Part shown: positions 35,865-48,700 of the stretch, in pieces | Layout of the letters: each line of letters begins with the position of its first letter | Numbering within the stretch: position 1 is the first letter of the stretch | Source: Anaeramoeba flamelloides | Taxonomy: Eukaryota; Metamonada; Anaeramoebidae | Assembly: GCA_027625915.1 (NCBI GenBank) | Contig: JANTQA010000008.1 | Coordinates: 10,727,001 to 10,791,000 of the forward strand | Direction: 5' to 3' | DNA length: 64,000 bases | Translations under genes and position numbers: made by a program | The notes under the pieces: model-generated | What the model was told of the DNA's origin: nothing | Database searches by the model: none | What the model saw: only the letters and a program-made list of their open reading frames with translations

Positions 35865-38800
35865 TTAATAATTATTATATTTATCTTTTAAAAATTGTTG
35901 AATTTTCAGAGGAAGACTCTCAAATTCTTCGATCCAATTCTCCTTTTTTGTTTCTTTATATTCATTTATAAACATTAAAAACACCTCCGATAAATCCTTT
36001 TTTGGGTTATTATAATAACAAATAGCTTCTAAAAAATGAGGAAATCTGTCTAATAAAACTTGTGGATTTTTTTGGATTAAATTACAAAGGCCACGGTAAG
36101 CTAGATCCTTGTCTCTTTCCCTTTTAATTAATTTCATTACAAAGCAAAGATTTGAAAAGAAAATATTTAAGTGTATCGAGGTAATTTCAGGGTAATGTAA
36201 CCCCATAAAATTTAAAGCAATTGCACAGTTTTCAAGTAAATTTTTCTCCAATGACAAGATTTTGATAATTTTTATTAATTTTTCTAAAATTGGCTCTGAA
36301 AATGGTTCAATACTTTCAGGGGTTTGTATAATTATTTCGGATAAAGTCCAAATAGCATTATTACAGACAGAGGAATAATCAATGTTTATTTGATTTATTA
36401 ATAATGGGAGTAATTCATTTATATCTTGATTAATTAAATCAAAAGAATATTTAGTTATTGATCCTAATAAGCCAAAGGAAACTTCGCGGACATCTGAATC
36501 GATATCTTGGATTAAATAGGGTATCATTTCAATAATTTTAGTTTGTAAAAATAAAGGAGATAATTCTTCCTTCATGACATCATAGAGATTAGACAAAACT
36601 TCGATTGCAAAAACCATAATTATTTTCGGGGGTAATGATTTTTCAAAATTTTCCAAATTTACATTGTTATTGTTATTATTATCCGAATTTTCAATAGCAT
36701 AATAGCCTAAAACTGTTGTTTCGATAATATTGACACATCGTTTGAAAATTGTTTCACAATAAGGAGTAATAAAAGAGGTAATTTGAGGGATAATTACATT
36801 TAAATTATCAAAAATAGCAAGCAAATGTGGATCATCGTCTTCGATGTCTTGCCATTTTTTAAAAAGCACCTGCAACATTAAATCTGAGTAATCCTTTTTA
36901 GTATTCAGCTCTTCTTGTACGATCTCGGCAATAGTCCCACACAAATCATAAAGTAATAATAAATTTCTTTTTGAATATTTTTCAGAGGCGATTGAAATAT
37001 TTTCTAAAATGGGTAATAAATGTTCACTTATCCCTTTATCACCAATGGCCCGAATAAATTTGGTAAACCCGTTAATGGCGCTTCTTTGTAAAAGTTGATT
37101 TTCATCAACCATTAAATTTAAAAAGCATTGGAAAACATTTAACAGCAATTCCTTTGCATTTTCTTCGTTTTCGGTATCAATTAAATTATAGACTAATTCA
37201 ATAATATTTTTTGAATATTTTCCCAGAGCCCATAAGGACTTTCTTTTTAAAATCAATTCGTCCTCCTCATTAATTATTTGGAGGAAATATGGTATAATTT
37301 CTGGTAAATGCTCTAGCATTGCTTCAGAAGTTGGCTTGGCAATCTGCCCTAAGGCATAAATGACGACTTCACGAACATATGGATCTTTACTAATTAGGCG
37401 ATCTTTCATCAATGGGAAGAAATATAGCAGAAAATCGTTTTTAAATATTTTGGCAATCCGTTCAAAGCCTTCTGCTGCAGAATCTCTGATATTCCATTCT
37501 CCCTTATTTTTATTAAAAACTTCTGAATTTTCATATTCCGAATTTTCATTTTCAGAATCGGAGTTTTCAATTGAATCATAATCGTCCTCGTCGTCTTCAC
37601 TGCAAGATGCCGAGACATCATCAAACCCATTTAAGGATTTGCTATAACTATAATATTTATGCAAAGTGTCCCTGTCGATGTTTGGGTCATTTTTAATCAA
37701 GCTTTGCAACTTTTGTTCGTTTTCAAAGACAGATCTGTCAAATTTGGAAAGAATCATTCGCTCAAGTAAAATTTCAATTAGCTCGCGAATTTCGTCTTCT
37801 TTAAAGCATTTCTTACAGCTTTTAAATGAGCAATACTTCCAAAAATTACACGCCTCTAATACTAATTGGTGATCGTTTTCCTTCATCGTTTTAATAATAT
37901 ATGGTATAATCTGATCCAAATATTGCAACATATAATCAATTCGTATGGAAATTAATAACGAAAATGTTTTGACTAATTCAATGTGGATCACTAATTCGGA
38001 ATCATCAATTAAATAAAATAGCCCCTTTAAATAATCCGTTAATGTTGAAATTAATGATGTTGGCATTGGCAGTAATAATTCATAATATATTTTAATCGCA
38101 TACATACGATATTTGACTACCTTTGATTGGAAAAATTTTAATATCACTGGTAATAATTCATCCAAATTGGAATCACAAAGATCAGTTTCTTGATTACCTC
38201 CATTATCTTCACAAAATGTTAAAATACATTCTAAAGAACCTTCAATTGCTAATTCATTTTCGCTAGTTAAAAAGTCAATTAATATTTCATATAATTCAGG
38301 CCAAGAATGGAATCCAGACTATTTTTATTTTATTTTTTTTATTTTTATTTTATTTTTATTTTTTTTATATTTTTTTTTTATTTTATTTATTTTTTTTTTT
38401 ATATAAGAAAAAAAGTAATGAGTAAATAATTTACTTTTATTTTGGAAATGTTAGATTGTAAGAATTCATTTAAATAATAATACTAATGTATATTTCTTTA
38501 AGGCTGGATATTGGAATTAAGGTTTTTTTTTTTTTTTTTTTTGCAAAATATTTAATTGGTTTTGATTTGTTATAAAATTCTAAAATTAAAAATTTTAAAT
38601 TATTTGTATTATTTTTTTAATTTATTCTGTTGTTTAATATATCGTGAAAAAAAAAAAAAAAAAAAACCCTAAAATCTACATTTTTGAAATGTAAAGATTG
38701 CTACTGGGTTAATCAGTGATAAATATTTAAGAAAATTGCAATCTATTTGTCTTGAAAATTAAAACAAAAATAAATGTAATACAATACACTCAGTAATACT

Positions 38801-41800
38801 TTTAAGGCACAAACTTTGATATTTTTAAAAATTGAAAAAATTTTTTTCAACTATTAACTTTCATAATTTAATTATTTATTAAGTAATAAATTTGTTGATA
38901 AAATGAAAATAATATTTTATTGTAAAATTAGAATTATAATTCCAAATGTATTTTATTTTGTTTCGTTTTTCAGAATTAATATTAAAAACTTTACAAATTT
39001 CAAATGATACAATATGATATTAATAATTGTTTTTCATTACTAAATCATTTCAAAATATTAATGATTTTTAATAAAAGTATGTATTTAATTTCTGATGATA
39101 ATATTAAAATATTATTAATAATAAAGATAGTATAGTAATCATGGTTATTAAGAGAAAAAAAGTAATATTGAAAAACAATAATAAAAAAATTCGATGATAA
39201 TTTTTATTTTTAAACAAGGTTCTTGTAGATTTTTAATTTGTGACTAGCAATAAAAAAGTTAAAGTATTTGAATTGTTATTATATTTATTTTTTGATTTGA
39301 ATACAAATCAATTGTAATTTTCTTAAATATTTATAACCGATTAACCAAAAGCAATTTTTGCATTTCAAAAATGTAGGGTTCTTTTCTTTTTTCTTTCTTT
39401 AATAACAAACATTAAGAAAAATCACAGAAACCGATAAAATCAGAGAAAGCTGAAAAGAAATAATTTTCACCAACTATGTATCGGCCATTTTAACAATTAT
39501 ATTTTAAAAATAAGCTTCGAATATTTTAATAATTTGAAATTTCTGTCTATTGCATTTGGATGTTTGATACTTAAAGTTTATATTTATCTCACATTTATTA
39601 AATAATAGACTGTTCAGTTATATTTATATTTAATTTTTGAAAAAATTACAATTTTATATCATTTTCACAATTGGTTTTACATCAATAAGATCAGTGTTTT
39701 AAAAAAATTTCCCACAAAATAATTATGATGAAAATTAACGGATTATTTCTGAAAGTTTTACTTTTTGTGATAATTATGAGATGTGAATTGCTTAAAAAAT
39801 GAATGTTTTTAAAATACAATCAAGTTTTCATGGTTTCTGTGATTTCTGTATTTTCTTTATGATTTCTGTGATTTCTATGATTTCTGTGATTTTTCTTAAT
39901 GTTTGTTATTAAAGAAAGAAAGAAAGAAAAAACTCGATCTTTTTGAAATGCAAGATTTCTTTTGATTAAGAATTATAGAAATCATTTTCAAAAAAAGTTG
40001 AAATTTTGGAAATAATGTCATCCAGTTTTTACTAAGAAAAGGTTTTGTTTCTAAATAAGTGGTAGTTTATAAAAAAAAATAATTCCAGTGTTTTTATTTA
40101 AATAGATATTTTGTTTCCCTAAATTTGTAATTATTACAAAGAAAAGATATAAAATTAATGGTTTTCTTCCCCGACTACTGATTTCAAGTATTCCAACTAA
40201 TTCCATCATCTGGAATTAATAACTTATTTTAAAAAATAAAAACGAAAAAACCTATTATTAAAAGAAAAAATCTAAAGTTTAATTTTGGCTTTGAAACCCA
40301 ACTTTTAAAAAATTAAGATCAACAAAATATTTCCTTTTTAATGAAAATTTAAATACCTGTGGTTGAAACAACTACAGAGAAAGAAATTCTTGTATAAGAA
40401 CCAGTTGATTAGACAATTTTTTCGGGTTTGGTTAGATCTGAACATGAAGAAATTTTTGAATGAAATTATAATGAATTTTCATTAATTATTCTTGAATTTC
40501 TTTTTTAAATTTCAATTGATTAATATTAATATAATATAAATTTATTGTTTTAAGGGATTAGCCAAACATACATTCGTCTTGCAATTAGAGTATTTCACCA
40601 TTGAAAGTAAATTATATTAGTAAAACATGATTTAAATGGTTTAAAAAATCTATTATAAATTTTGTTGAATAATACATTTGTAGTTTTTTTACTACAGATC
40701 ACAATTAAAAATAGTAAGTTTGAAATATTTTTTTTCAATTACTGTTCTAAAGCCAAGAAAGAAAGCAAAATAATAATATCCCAGTATTTAATAATCTATA
40801 TTTAGAACATCAAATAGTAAATTTTTTTTAAGATTCAAAGATCTACTCAATAATCATAATTAAAAAATATCATTTTTGAATTTTTTTTTTTAATTACTTT
40901 TTCAATCTAAGTATCGAAACAAAATAAACTTTGTTTCAGTCAAAGGGGCCCAAATTTTTTTTTCAAATATCAATTATTTTTTATATTTAACCTTTGAAGA
41001 ACAAATAACAAATAAGTAGAATATAACATATCAAAGGATAGTTGATATCTGTATGGAAGAAAACTAATAAATTAATTGATTTTGTTAAAAAATGAAAACT
41101 TTAATTCTTTGGGAAATGCAACAAGGTTCATTTTAATCTTCAATCAAAGATCAAATAAAATTTCAATTCGAAATAAATATTATTTCTCTACAATGATTTT
41201 CACTGTTTCAGTAACCTTGGAATAACACGTTTTTACCAAGTGGCTATTGATCTTGCAATAAATAAAAAAAAAATTATAAATAAATTACTTGTCAAAAAAA
41301 AATCGAAAAAAAAAAAAAACAAAGTTGTGAAAAAATGATTTCAATTTTGGAATTTTCCAAAATAAATTTTTCTTCTAATATCAATTCAAACTTTTTAAAC
41401 ACAGATAATTCACTCACCGCAACTGGGCCCCTTTGACTGATAAATGGTTTGATAATATTCTGGGATTTAAAAAATTAATATTTAGAAACTCCAAAAGCAA
41501 ATATTTTTTCAATTTTTTAATATTTACAAAGATTAACTTAATAATCATCAACATAAAAACCCAAAGACTGATTAGGCGAGTTTCCTGTTTTTAAAACTAG
41601 GTGCATTTTTCAATATATTTTCTATAGATTTTTCTGAAATAATTTGTCAAAATAATCTATTTGTTAATTATTTCATTTTTTAAAAAAAAAACGAAGTTTT
41701 TAGTGAAAAATCTACATTTTGAAAAAAATTAAGGAAAGATATCTTTTTCAACTTTGTAGCCTGAATATTGATGATTCAGCCTTTAAATTTATCTCAAAAT

Positions 41801-44800
41801 GCTAATTTTTTTGAAAAATTCTTGGTTTTTTTACTAATACAAGGATCATTTTTAATTAACGAGATCAAATTTTTTACTATTTTACAAATATTACTACTTG
41901 ATTAATTGATTTATAGAGACGATTGAATCATGTTACATTAATATGGTTTCCAACCAATAGAAACACACTTCAATTCTAGACTTCTCCGCGACTGACGCTA
42001 ATCCCTTAAGGCCATTTTTAAAAAAGTGTATAACAGGATTTTTTAAAAGTGTTACTCAAACTGTTTTGTTCACTTATTGAAGCAGTTTGAGTCCCGATAA
42101 AAGTGTGACTTGAAAATTTTTCAAAAGTGTTGATAAAACGGTTGGTTTTCTTTAATAATCCTATTTTCAGGACTATTTTTTAAAAGTTGTTTTGATAAGA
42201 CCTTTTTACAACTATTTTTCACTCATTTTTTGTAAAATAAATTTAATATTGTTTTGGGATTAATTATTACAAATAAATTCAAAAAAACGAAAAAAAAAAA
42301 TATACAGCCTAATTCAAAAAGTGAGGAAGTTTTTTTCATAAAATTATTTTTTCAGACTTTGTTATTTTAATAAAATGAAATAAATAAACTTTTAAAGGTG
42401 GGGAGAGGTTGGAGTGGGGAAAAAGAACTTTAAAAAATTTAATATTCCACTTATTTAAAATTTGATTTTTTGGAAAAGTTTTAATTCAGACAAACTAAAA
42501 AAAAAAAAAAACTTCACTTTTTTAAAATATCTGTACTTTGGTTTCCTTTTTTTCATTTTTTTGTTATATCTAAACTATTTTTCAAACAAAAGAGTACACC
42601 TCTCAAATCATCAATACTATTGAATTTGATTGTTAATAAGATAATTAATTATAGGTGATTTTCATTATAATTATTCATTTTTTCCATTTTTTGTTTTTTT
42701 TTTATTTATGGATATTGAACAATTGGAAAATGAAATAACAAGATAAGAAAGAACCAATAAAGAAATCATCTACCAATTTAAAACTGGAAACAGTTTAAGT
42801 TTGATTTCGAATGAGCTAGATATAGGAATTAAGAAAGACTATTATTGAATTGATGCATGGAACAAAGAAAAAAGAAAATAAAGAAAAAAACAATTCAAAC
42901 AAAATACCCATATTGATTTGCGGCTTTATCTTGAAAAAGAAACTTTAAAGAACAAAAATTTGATGTGTAAAGAGTTATCAATAAAATGTAAAGAGCTTTT
43001 CAACAATTCGTCTTGTTCAACAGTTATTATTGATTTTATAATTTTTCTTTACAATTTACAAAACGAGATTTCAAATAAAAGGGAAATCAATTTTTAAAAT
43101 TTTGAATTTTAATTTTTATTGTTTTGTTTTCATGAGTTTTAAAGAATCAGTTGAGTCTTTGTTTATGTTTTAAAGAATTTCTTATATTTTAGAATGATAC
43201 TACAATTAATTTGATTCAATTATGAATAATTATTGAAATTTTCTGTGCTCTTTTATTTTAAATAGAGTTTATTTCGAATTAATTTCATTTCAAAGAAAAT
43301 TTACCAAATCAATTTAAAGTAACAAGTTTCTTTGCACTTAAGCTAAAAACATTCATTCTCCATCTTTATTCCAAGCCAAGTTGAAAAAATGAAAATTTAA
43401 CCAAAAAACAAATAGATTTTTTTTTGGATTTATCAATTTTCTTGATTTTCCCCAACTTTTTTCGATCTTTTTCAGAGACAATTTTATGCCACTATTTTTT
43501 TTATTTTTTTAGTTTATTCGTGAATTTAAATCAAATTTGCCCAAAGTATGAATAATTTCTTGATATAACAATTCGAATTATTGTGAAAATTTTTTTCTCA
43601 GTTATAAATGAGAGTTGACAAGAATTGTCTTTATTATCAATCATTTCATCATATTTCTTAACCTTCGTTTCTCTAATTTGCTTTATCCACGATGCCCTTA
43701 CCTTCTTATAAACCGGGCAAATCCAAAAGAAATGGATGGAGTCTTCGCATGGGTGTTTACAGGTTGGGCAATATTGGTCATCATGGTGACCTTTTAGAAT
43801 ACTAGTATTTGAATAATAAATGGGAAAAAATTTTTACTTCACTTTCCTGATTTTTCTTTTTTCTAAGGGATGATATTTATAGTAGTAAAGTGAAATTTCT
43901 GTGAACTCTATTTATTAGTTGGTCTCTTTCTTATGATCTATATTGGGCTAGATTGAGTAAGAACTAAGAATCCTAAATGAAGGAATTTTTAGAATTGTAG
44001 AAAAATGATAACCAGTTGAAATTTTATCCCATTTATTATTCAAAGGCCAGTATATGTCTTTCTCTTTAGTGCTATTATATTGCTTCTAAATCGGAACAGT
44101 GTTGAAGAATTGTTCCAATTCAGGTATCTTTGTGCTTTTAACCTTTTTTTTTTTTTTATCATTTTTTACAATGTGATAAAACTCCTTTACATTCTTTTAA
44201 GTAATATTCTAAAATCATTTATGATACCATTTCTAATTTGATAGTTTACCGATTTCGATTCAATATTTGCTCATTACAATATACTGTTCTCGTGCTCTTG
44301 AAATTTTATTTCTTCCTGTTGTGAACCCAAATTGAGTATTCCTATTTTTTCTTTCAGTTTGACTCTTCTTTTGTGCAACTATTTTCCTGAATTGGAAAAT
44401 AATTATTTCTGTGGATCTTTTGAAATATTTGAGAGGGTTGTGTTAAAGTGTTTTGAACTTTAGTAATTAGCGAAATTTTTCCAATGAATAAATTAAAAAT
44501 TCTATTTTTTAAAGTCTCCCAAAGATTTTTTTATGTTCAAATTTTATGAAAAAACCCAAGATCTTCAAAGAAACCATTAGAAAATGAAAATCTTAATATT
44601 TATTTTGCTCTTCCTTATTTAACTTTTGAGATAAAATTTCATTTTTCGGGTTGGAATAAACAGTAAACAAAATTTCCAAACAAAAGAAAAATTAAAAACG
44701 ATGATGAAGAGCATTATTATCATTGGTTGACTCTTATCAATTTTTTTGAATGACTATTTGTTGTAAAATAAATGGAACAAAATTTTCATTCAGTTTTCCA

Positions 44801-45716
44801 AAAAAAGGTATTTGAAATCATGTAGCATTTTTCAAATTTTTAATAATCAAAAAATCAGCTTAAATTATCAATTTTCTCTTATAGAATTGGGGACTTTGAT
44901 GGTTTGTTTTAATTTTTCGAGAAGTTGTTTTTTTTGGAAAGCCGAATGAAAATATGGATCTTTTAATTTTACCATTAACATATTACTTTTTAAAAAGTAA
45001 TAATTGCCGAGGGATTTGGAAAGAAAAAACAAAAAAATTGCTTTTACAAACTTGGCAGAACAAGAACCGTTTCTTCTTTGTCAAGTCGATTTTTGATTTT
45101 TTGGGATCTAAACGATCAAATTGAATTGTTCTCATTTGGAGATTTGTTTGTTTCAAAAATATGATCATTTACAAAAAGAAATCATCTTTTTTTTTTACAA
45201 GTATTCGTAATCAAAAAAATAATAATACAAGAAAAAATAATCCTCCCAACAAGAACCAAAATTGTTTTTTTTTTTTTGAGATTGTTTGTTTTGTTAATTT
45301 TTAGATTCAAACATAAACACAAGCAAAAGTAATCAAGCAAGAAAAAACGTTACCTTTGATAAAATTTGTGAAATTACACAATTTACTGTTGTTCTGATGA
45401 TTTTGTTTTCATCTGGTATACCATTAACAAGTTCCTTTTTTAGCATTTCCAAATAGATCTGGTTTTTTGATTCAATGATCTGCATAAGGTTGTTTTTTAA
45501 AATAAGTCCAGCCATTTGCCTTACTTTTAATTCTTGGCCAAGGGAACGACAAAGAAGAAATGCTAAATAATTATTAAAATCTTCAAGTGAATTATTGAAT
45601 TTTTCTAATTGAATCAAGACTTGTGACTGCACATTGTTATCAAAAACAAAGGATTGATTTAACAGTTCTAAAATTTCTGAACACACTCGTTCAATTGGTT
45701 TCCACTCGACAGACAT
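35865..45716 (-). CDS. TNPO1: Transportin-1-type nuclear import receptor (karyopherin beta-2)
   Basis: Two minus-strand exons, 45716-45354 and 38318-35865, join in phase 0 and encode about 938 residues (human TNPO1 has about 900). The intron is 7,035 bp. The N-terminus (EWKPIERVCSEILELL, FNNYLAFLLCRSL, AGLILKNNLMQI, IIRTTVNCVISQILSK) and, after the intron, SGFHSWPELYEIL match the first HEAT repeats of transportin. Further landmarks are VLEACNFWKYC, an acidic loop near residues 360-400 (CSEDDEDDYD) followed by EWNIRDSAA, KYSKRNLLLLYDLCGTIAE, PYCETIFKRCVN, SVCNNAIWTLSEI and the C-terminal NPKKDLSEVF.MF..EYK with ENWIEEFESLPLKI. The acidic H8 loop is the feature by which transportins release PY-NLS cargo when RanGTP binds. 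It should shuttle between cytoplasm and nucleus. The stop is TAA. It is transcribed divergently from the kinase gene. Confidence 0.94.
38665..39381. repeat. Inverted-repeat pair, ~80-90 bp arms
   Basis: The left arm 38665-38752 (AACCCTAAAATCTACATTTT..GGTTAATCAG..AAATATTTAAGAAAATTGCA) is matched inverted by 39302-39381 at roughly 80 percent. The spacer contains half of a palindromic MITE. A further arm-like copy follows at 39925-39980. Confidence 0.7.
38785..38820 (+). mobile_element. Half copy of the palindromic MITE family
   Basis: TACACTCAGTAATACTTTTA with AAGGCACAAACTTTGAT following is the left terminus of the ~200-bp family. The rest of the element is missing, so it is a broken remnant. 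Confidence 0.65.
39330..39980. repeat. Second inverted-repeat pair with GATTTCT tandem
   Basis: The arms 39330-39432 and 39882-39980 are inverted copies (TTCTTAATGTTTGTTATTAA, AAAGAAAGAAA, TTTTGAAATGCAA). Next to the right arm, about 39835-39895, a short irregular tandem of GTGATTTCT/ATGATTTCT units occurs. The left arm is shared with the 38665-39381 pair, so the two form one compound structure. Confidence 0.7.
40936..41440. mobile_element. ~505-bp MITE with CAGTCAAAGGGGCCCA ends
   Basis: TCAGTCAAAGGGGCCCAA at the left is the near-exact reverse complement of the right end, AACTGGGCCCCTTTGACTGA. The interior right half is shared with repeat family R-B (340-640, 8485-8745). The G/C-rich ends stand out in this AT-rich DNA. 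No transposase frame. Confidence 0.75.
41735..41880 (-). repeat. Dispersed repeat family R-A, copy 3
   Basis: The reverse complement aligns with 110-235 and 1790-1955 through AAATTTAAAGG, AATATTCAGG, AAAGTTGAAAAAGATATC and GATCCTTGTATT. Diverged and non-coding. Confidence 0.45.
42310..42540. mobile_element. Decayed hairpin MITE, relative of 26665-26990
   Basis: The central GGTGGGGAGAGGTTGGAGTG resembles the loop of the ORP-intron element, and the right side keeps AATTCAGACAAACT, a long A run and TTCACTTTTTTAAAAT. The arms no longer pair well, so it is an older copy of the same family. Confidence 0.55.
43600..43800 (-). pseudogene. LINE remnant: reverse-transcriptase zinc-binding end
   Basis: On the minus strand an open segment reads KGHHDDQYCPTCKHP, CEDSIHFFWICPVYKK and ASWIKQI. 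The Cys-x2-Cys, His, Cys spacing (CPTC..IHFFWICP) is the zinc-binding module found after the reverse transcriptase of many non-LTR elements. The frame runs on for about 50 codons with no host-like domain. It lies inside the transportin intron, with MITE-like debris on its upstream side. It is an isolated fragment. Confidence 0.6.
44281..44390 (-). pseudogene. LINE remnant: possible reverse-transcriptase fragment
   Basis: The minus strand reads RKIVAQKKSQTERKNRNTQF and then GFTTGRNKISRAREQYIV. The Q-F-G-F-x2-G-R-N pattern fits the conserved Q.GF..GR block of non-LTR reverse transcriptases. It lies upstream, in the same orientation, of the zinc-binding fragment at 43600-43800, but much closer than in an intact element. 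No catalytic Y/FADD box is seen. Confidence 0.4.
44764..44955 (+). mobile_element. ~200-bp MITE, pair with 29813-30015
   Basis: The inverted ends AAAATTTTCATTCAGTTTTC and GAAAGCCGAATGAAAATAT enclose the same interior as 29813-30015 (AATCATGTAGCATTT, GGGGACTTTGATGGTTTG). It is bounded by TA at the left. It lies in the transportin intron. Confidence 0.7.
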
Positions 45717-48700
45717 TTTACAATTGATTATTTTTTAAACAAATTGGATGTAATAGGAAGAATTTTAAAAAAATGTTTTCTTTATTGTTTGGATTATTTC
45801 AGTTAACTACTCAGAACCCATGGAGGAAATTATGTGAAAGTTGTGGGTTTTGATTTCAATTTATCAGACTTGTAACCAAATTAGAGATTTCCATTTATAG
45901 AAAACAAAATATTGAATTATGCAAAAAATATTAATTTTACTCTTTATTAATGAAATATTTGGTCAAACATAGCGTGTTCCTAATTTTAACACTTCCAGGG
46001 TTTCTGAATTGATTTAGTCTGACTTTTGGTAATTCCTTTATAGTCTAGCTTTATTCATAATCTTTGTGAAAATGAAAAGTGATATTTTTACAACTAATAT
46101 CATTATTCAATTATTTTTAAGCAAGGCCAATAAATTGCAATTTTAACCAAAATATCTCTAGTAAAGGACAAAAACCATATACTCTGATAAAAAGAGATCT
46201 ACAATTTCTATTAAGGAGTTAACCATTTTTGTTAGTAGGTGATGATTTTGAACTGATCATATTCCAGCAAAAATAATTATTAGAGGCACTTTTCAACACA
46301 AATAGTTGTATTTAAAGAGAGAAAAAATAATAACCCCCTTTTCAAAATCATTGTCCCACTAAAAATCAAATTTTGATAATAAAAATTTTTATAAATTGAA
46401 GTTATCTATTATAATAACAAAATTACTATTTTAATATTCAGTTATATACACTAGAAATATTTGTTTTTCATCTAAAAATAAAAAAAAAGTATAAAAAAAT
46501 TGGAAAAAAATTGGTGCATTTATTATGAAATTTAGTGTATTTCGAAAAAAACCAAGGAAAAAACTAACAAAAAGTACAATTTATCCTTTTAAATTGGAAT
46601 TTCATTTGTATAATCTAGAAGCTTGAAATATTTGATTTTATTTTAAGAAAAAAAATTTTTGAATGAAATTAACAAATAAATTCGAACCAAAATTCTAATC
46701 TGAAAATATTAAAAATGAAATTTTTCATTTTTTTATTTGAACAGATATGTCAAATTTCACTCAAAAATAAAACCAAAAACAAATTACTAAAATTATTTAA
46801 GTTAGACCCCGAAATTTTCAGAAAAAGTTGGTTAAAATATTATAAAAAATCATTTCGTATTAAAAAAAAAAAAGGATTATTTTTATTAAATAACTTTGGT
46901 GAATCGAGTACATTACATTTGTTGTAAATGGTTTTAAATTGTAAAGGTCTTCATTTCATTGAAGGTGTTTCTCTTTAGTTTGATTTCTTAACTCTTTGGT
47001 TGAAATTTCGAAAAACTATAACAACAAAAATTGAGATTTTTGAATTGTTTTTATTAAATTGAGATTTTTTCAAAGTAAAAAAATAACTGTTAAAAAAAGG
47101 TACTTTTTAAAAAAGTTACAATTTTCTTATTATGATATACAATTCTATTAGATTATCTGCCATGTTGCTGATGAAAATTTATGTGGGAACATAACCAATT
47201 TACAATTGGTCACTTTCTCATGAAAATTTACATTGGTAAACAGAAAAATATCTTCAAGTAAACCCAAGAAATTCTTATTTCTTTTTGAGTTTGTATCTTC
47301 CTTTGTATATCGAAATACTGAATTGATCAAGTTTAGCTTCATTTTTATAAATGATTCTTCTCAAACGTGAATAGGTTTTTAAAAGAATTTTGTACTTTTT
47401 TATTTATCAAAATGTCAATCGAGTCAAAATATTTGTGGGTCAAACTAAAAAGAACATTCCCATAAAACAGATGCTAAATATATATTGATTTGAAATTTTG
47501 AAATTTTATTTATTCATTTATTTTGAAAAAAGGAGTAATTAAAGAAATTATTACCAAATATAGAAAAGAACAGAAGAAAAATAATTGAAATATATATAAA
47601 AACTAATAATAAGATCATTTTTTTTCCAAAAAAATTAATTAATTTTATTCAATCTGCTATTTTTTTAATTTATATTTATTTTTGGTGATAATTGATTTTT
47701 CTTTTTTTCAAACTAGCTTTTAATTTTTTTGAAGTTTTTTTGTCAAATTTTTTCTTTTTCAAACCAAAAAAGGAGTTTTTTTACCAAGTTTTAATACATT
47801 CTTACAATTATTTTCAGTTTTAAGACACAAACTTTCAACACAAACTAAGGAAAAATAAATAATCTCAAATTTGGGAAAAATGTTCAAACCCCAATAAAAT
47901 AATTTGAGTTGTATAAAAAATCCAAAAAATTTGCTTTGATTTGAGATTTTTTTTTGTACCTTAAAATTTGTTGGAAGTTTGTAACTTATAAGTAAAATTG
48001 GTAATATTTGCATAGGTAACCTATTAGTTACTTTTAGGAAATAAATTATTAATAGTTCCTAAACTCTTTGGGATTTTGTTTATTTTATTTTCTGTTAGAA
48101 ACAAAACCAAAGTATATTAAAGGAGGAAATGATTTTAAAGAAAGTATTTATAAGGAAAATTAAACATTAAATATTTTTATTTTTTCTTTAAGAATTTGAT
48201 AAATAGTAATCAAAAATTTATTGAGAATAAAAATTTGTATGAAATTCTTGAATAAAAGAAAGTGAAATTTAAAAAACTATTTTTTTTTTACCTCTTACAG
48301 ATCTTTCATTCCACTTTTAATTTAAGTGTATTTATACACTTAAACTCAACTCTTGAATATTTTAAAATCGGGAGGAAAGTAAGAGGAATATGATTTTTCG
48401 ATTTCTAAGTATTTTTGAGAATATGTGATAGATTCGAAAAAAGTTTTTTTTAGTAACAGTGAGACTATTTCTTTGGAAATTGATTGAAAATTCTTTCCCT
48501 GTTTGTGGAAACAGTAAAGAGAAAAAGAATAAAAAAAATATTAAGTAAACCTTAAAAAAGGGAAATTAAAATAAAATTTTTAACAATTGTTTTGAATGGA
48601 ATTGAGAGATCAATTTATAAATTTTCTTTTCTGTTTTACAAGAGAAAAAAAATTCATTAATCTTGTTTTTGAAGACACACTTTTGTTGTATCTTTTTCAA

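Larger units (their letters stand above)
38319..45353 (-). other. TNPO1: Giant 7-kb intron of the transportin gene
   Basis: The donor is GTAACG after TCAAAG and the acceptor is AAAATAG, preceded on the gene strand by an A-rich run. Protein homology is continuous across the junction, so no further exon is needed. The intron contains an inverted-repeat complex (38665-39980), a half MITE (38785-38820), a TIR element (40936-41440), a decayed hairpin MITE (42310-42540), LINE remnants (43600-44400) and a ~200-bp MITE (44764-44955). Confidence 0.85.

Noticed and set aside
43615-43797. Plus-strand frame in the transportin intron
   Set aside because: The opposite strand carries the zinc-binding LINE motif with correct Cys/His spacing, so the plus frame is its shadow.
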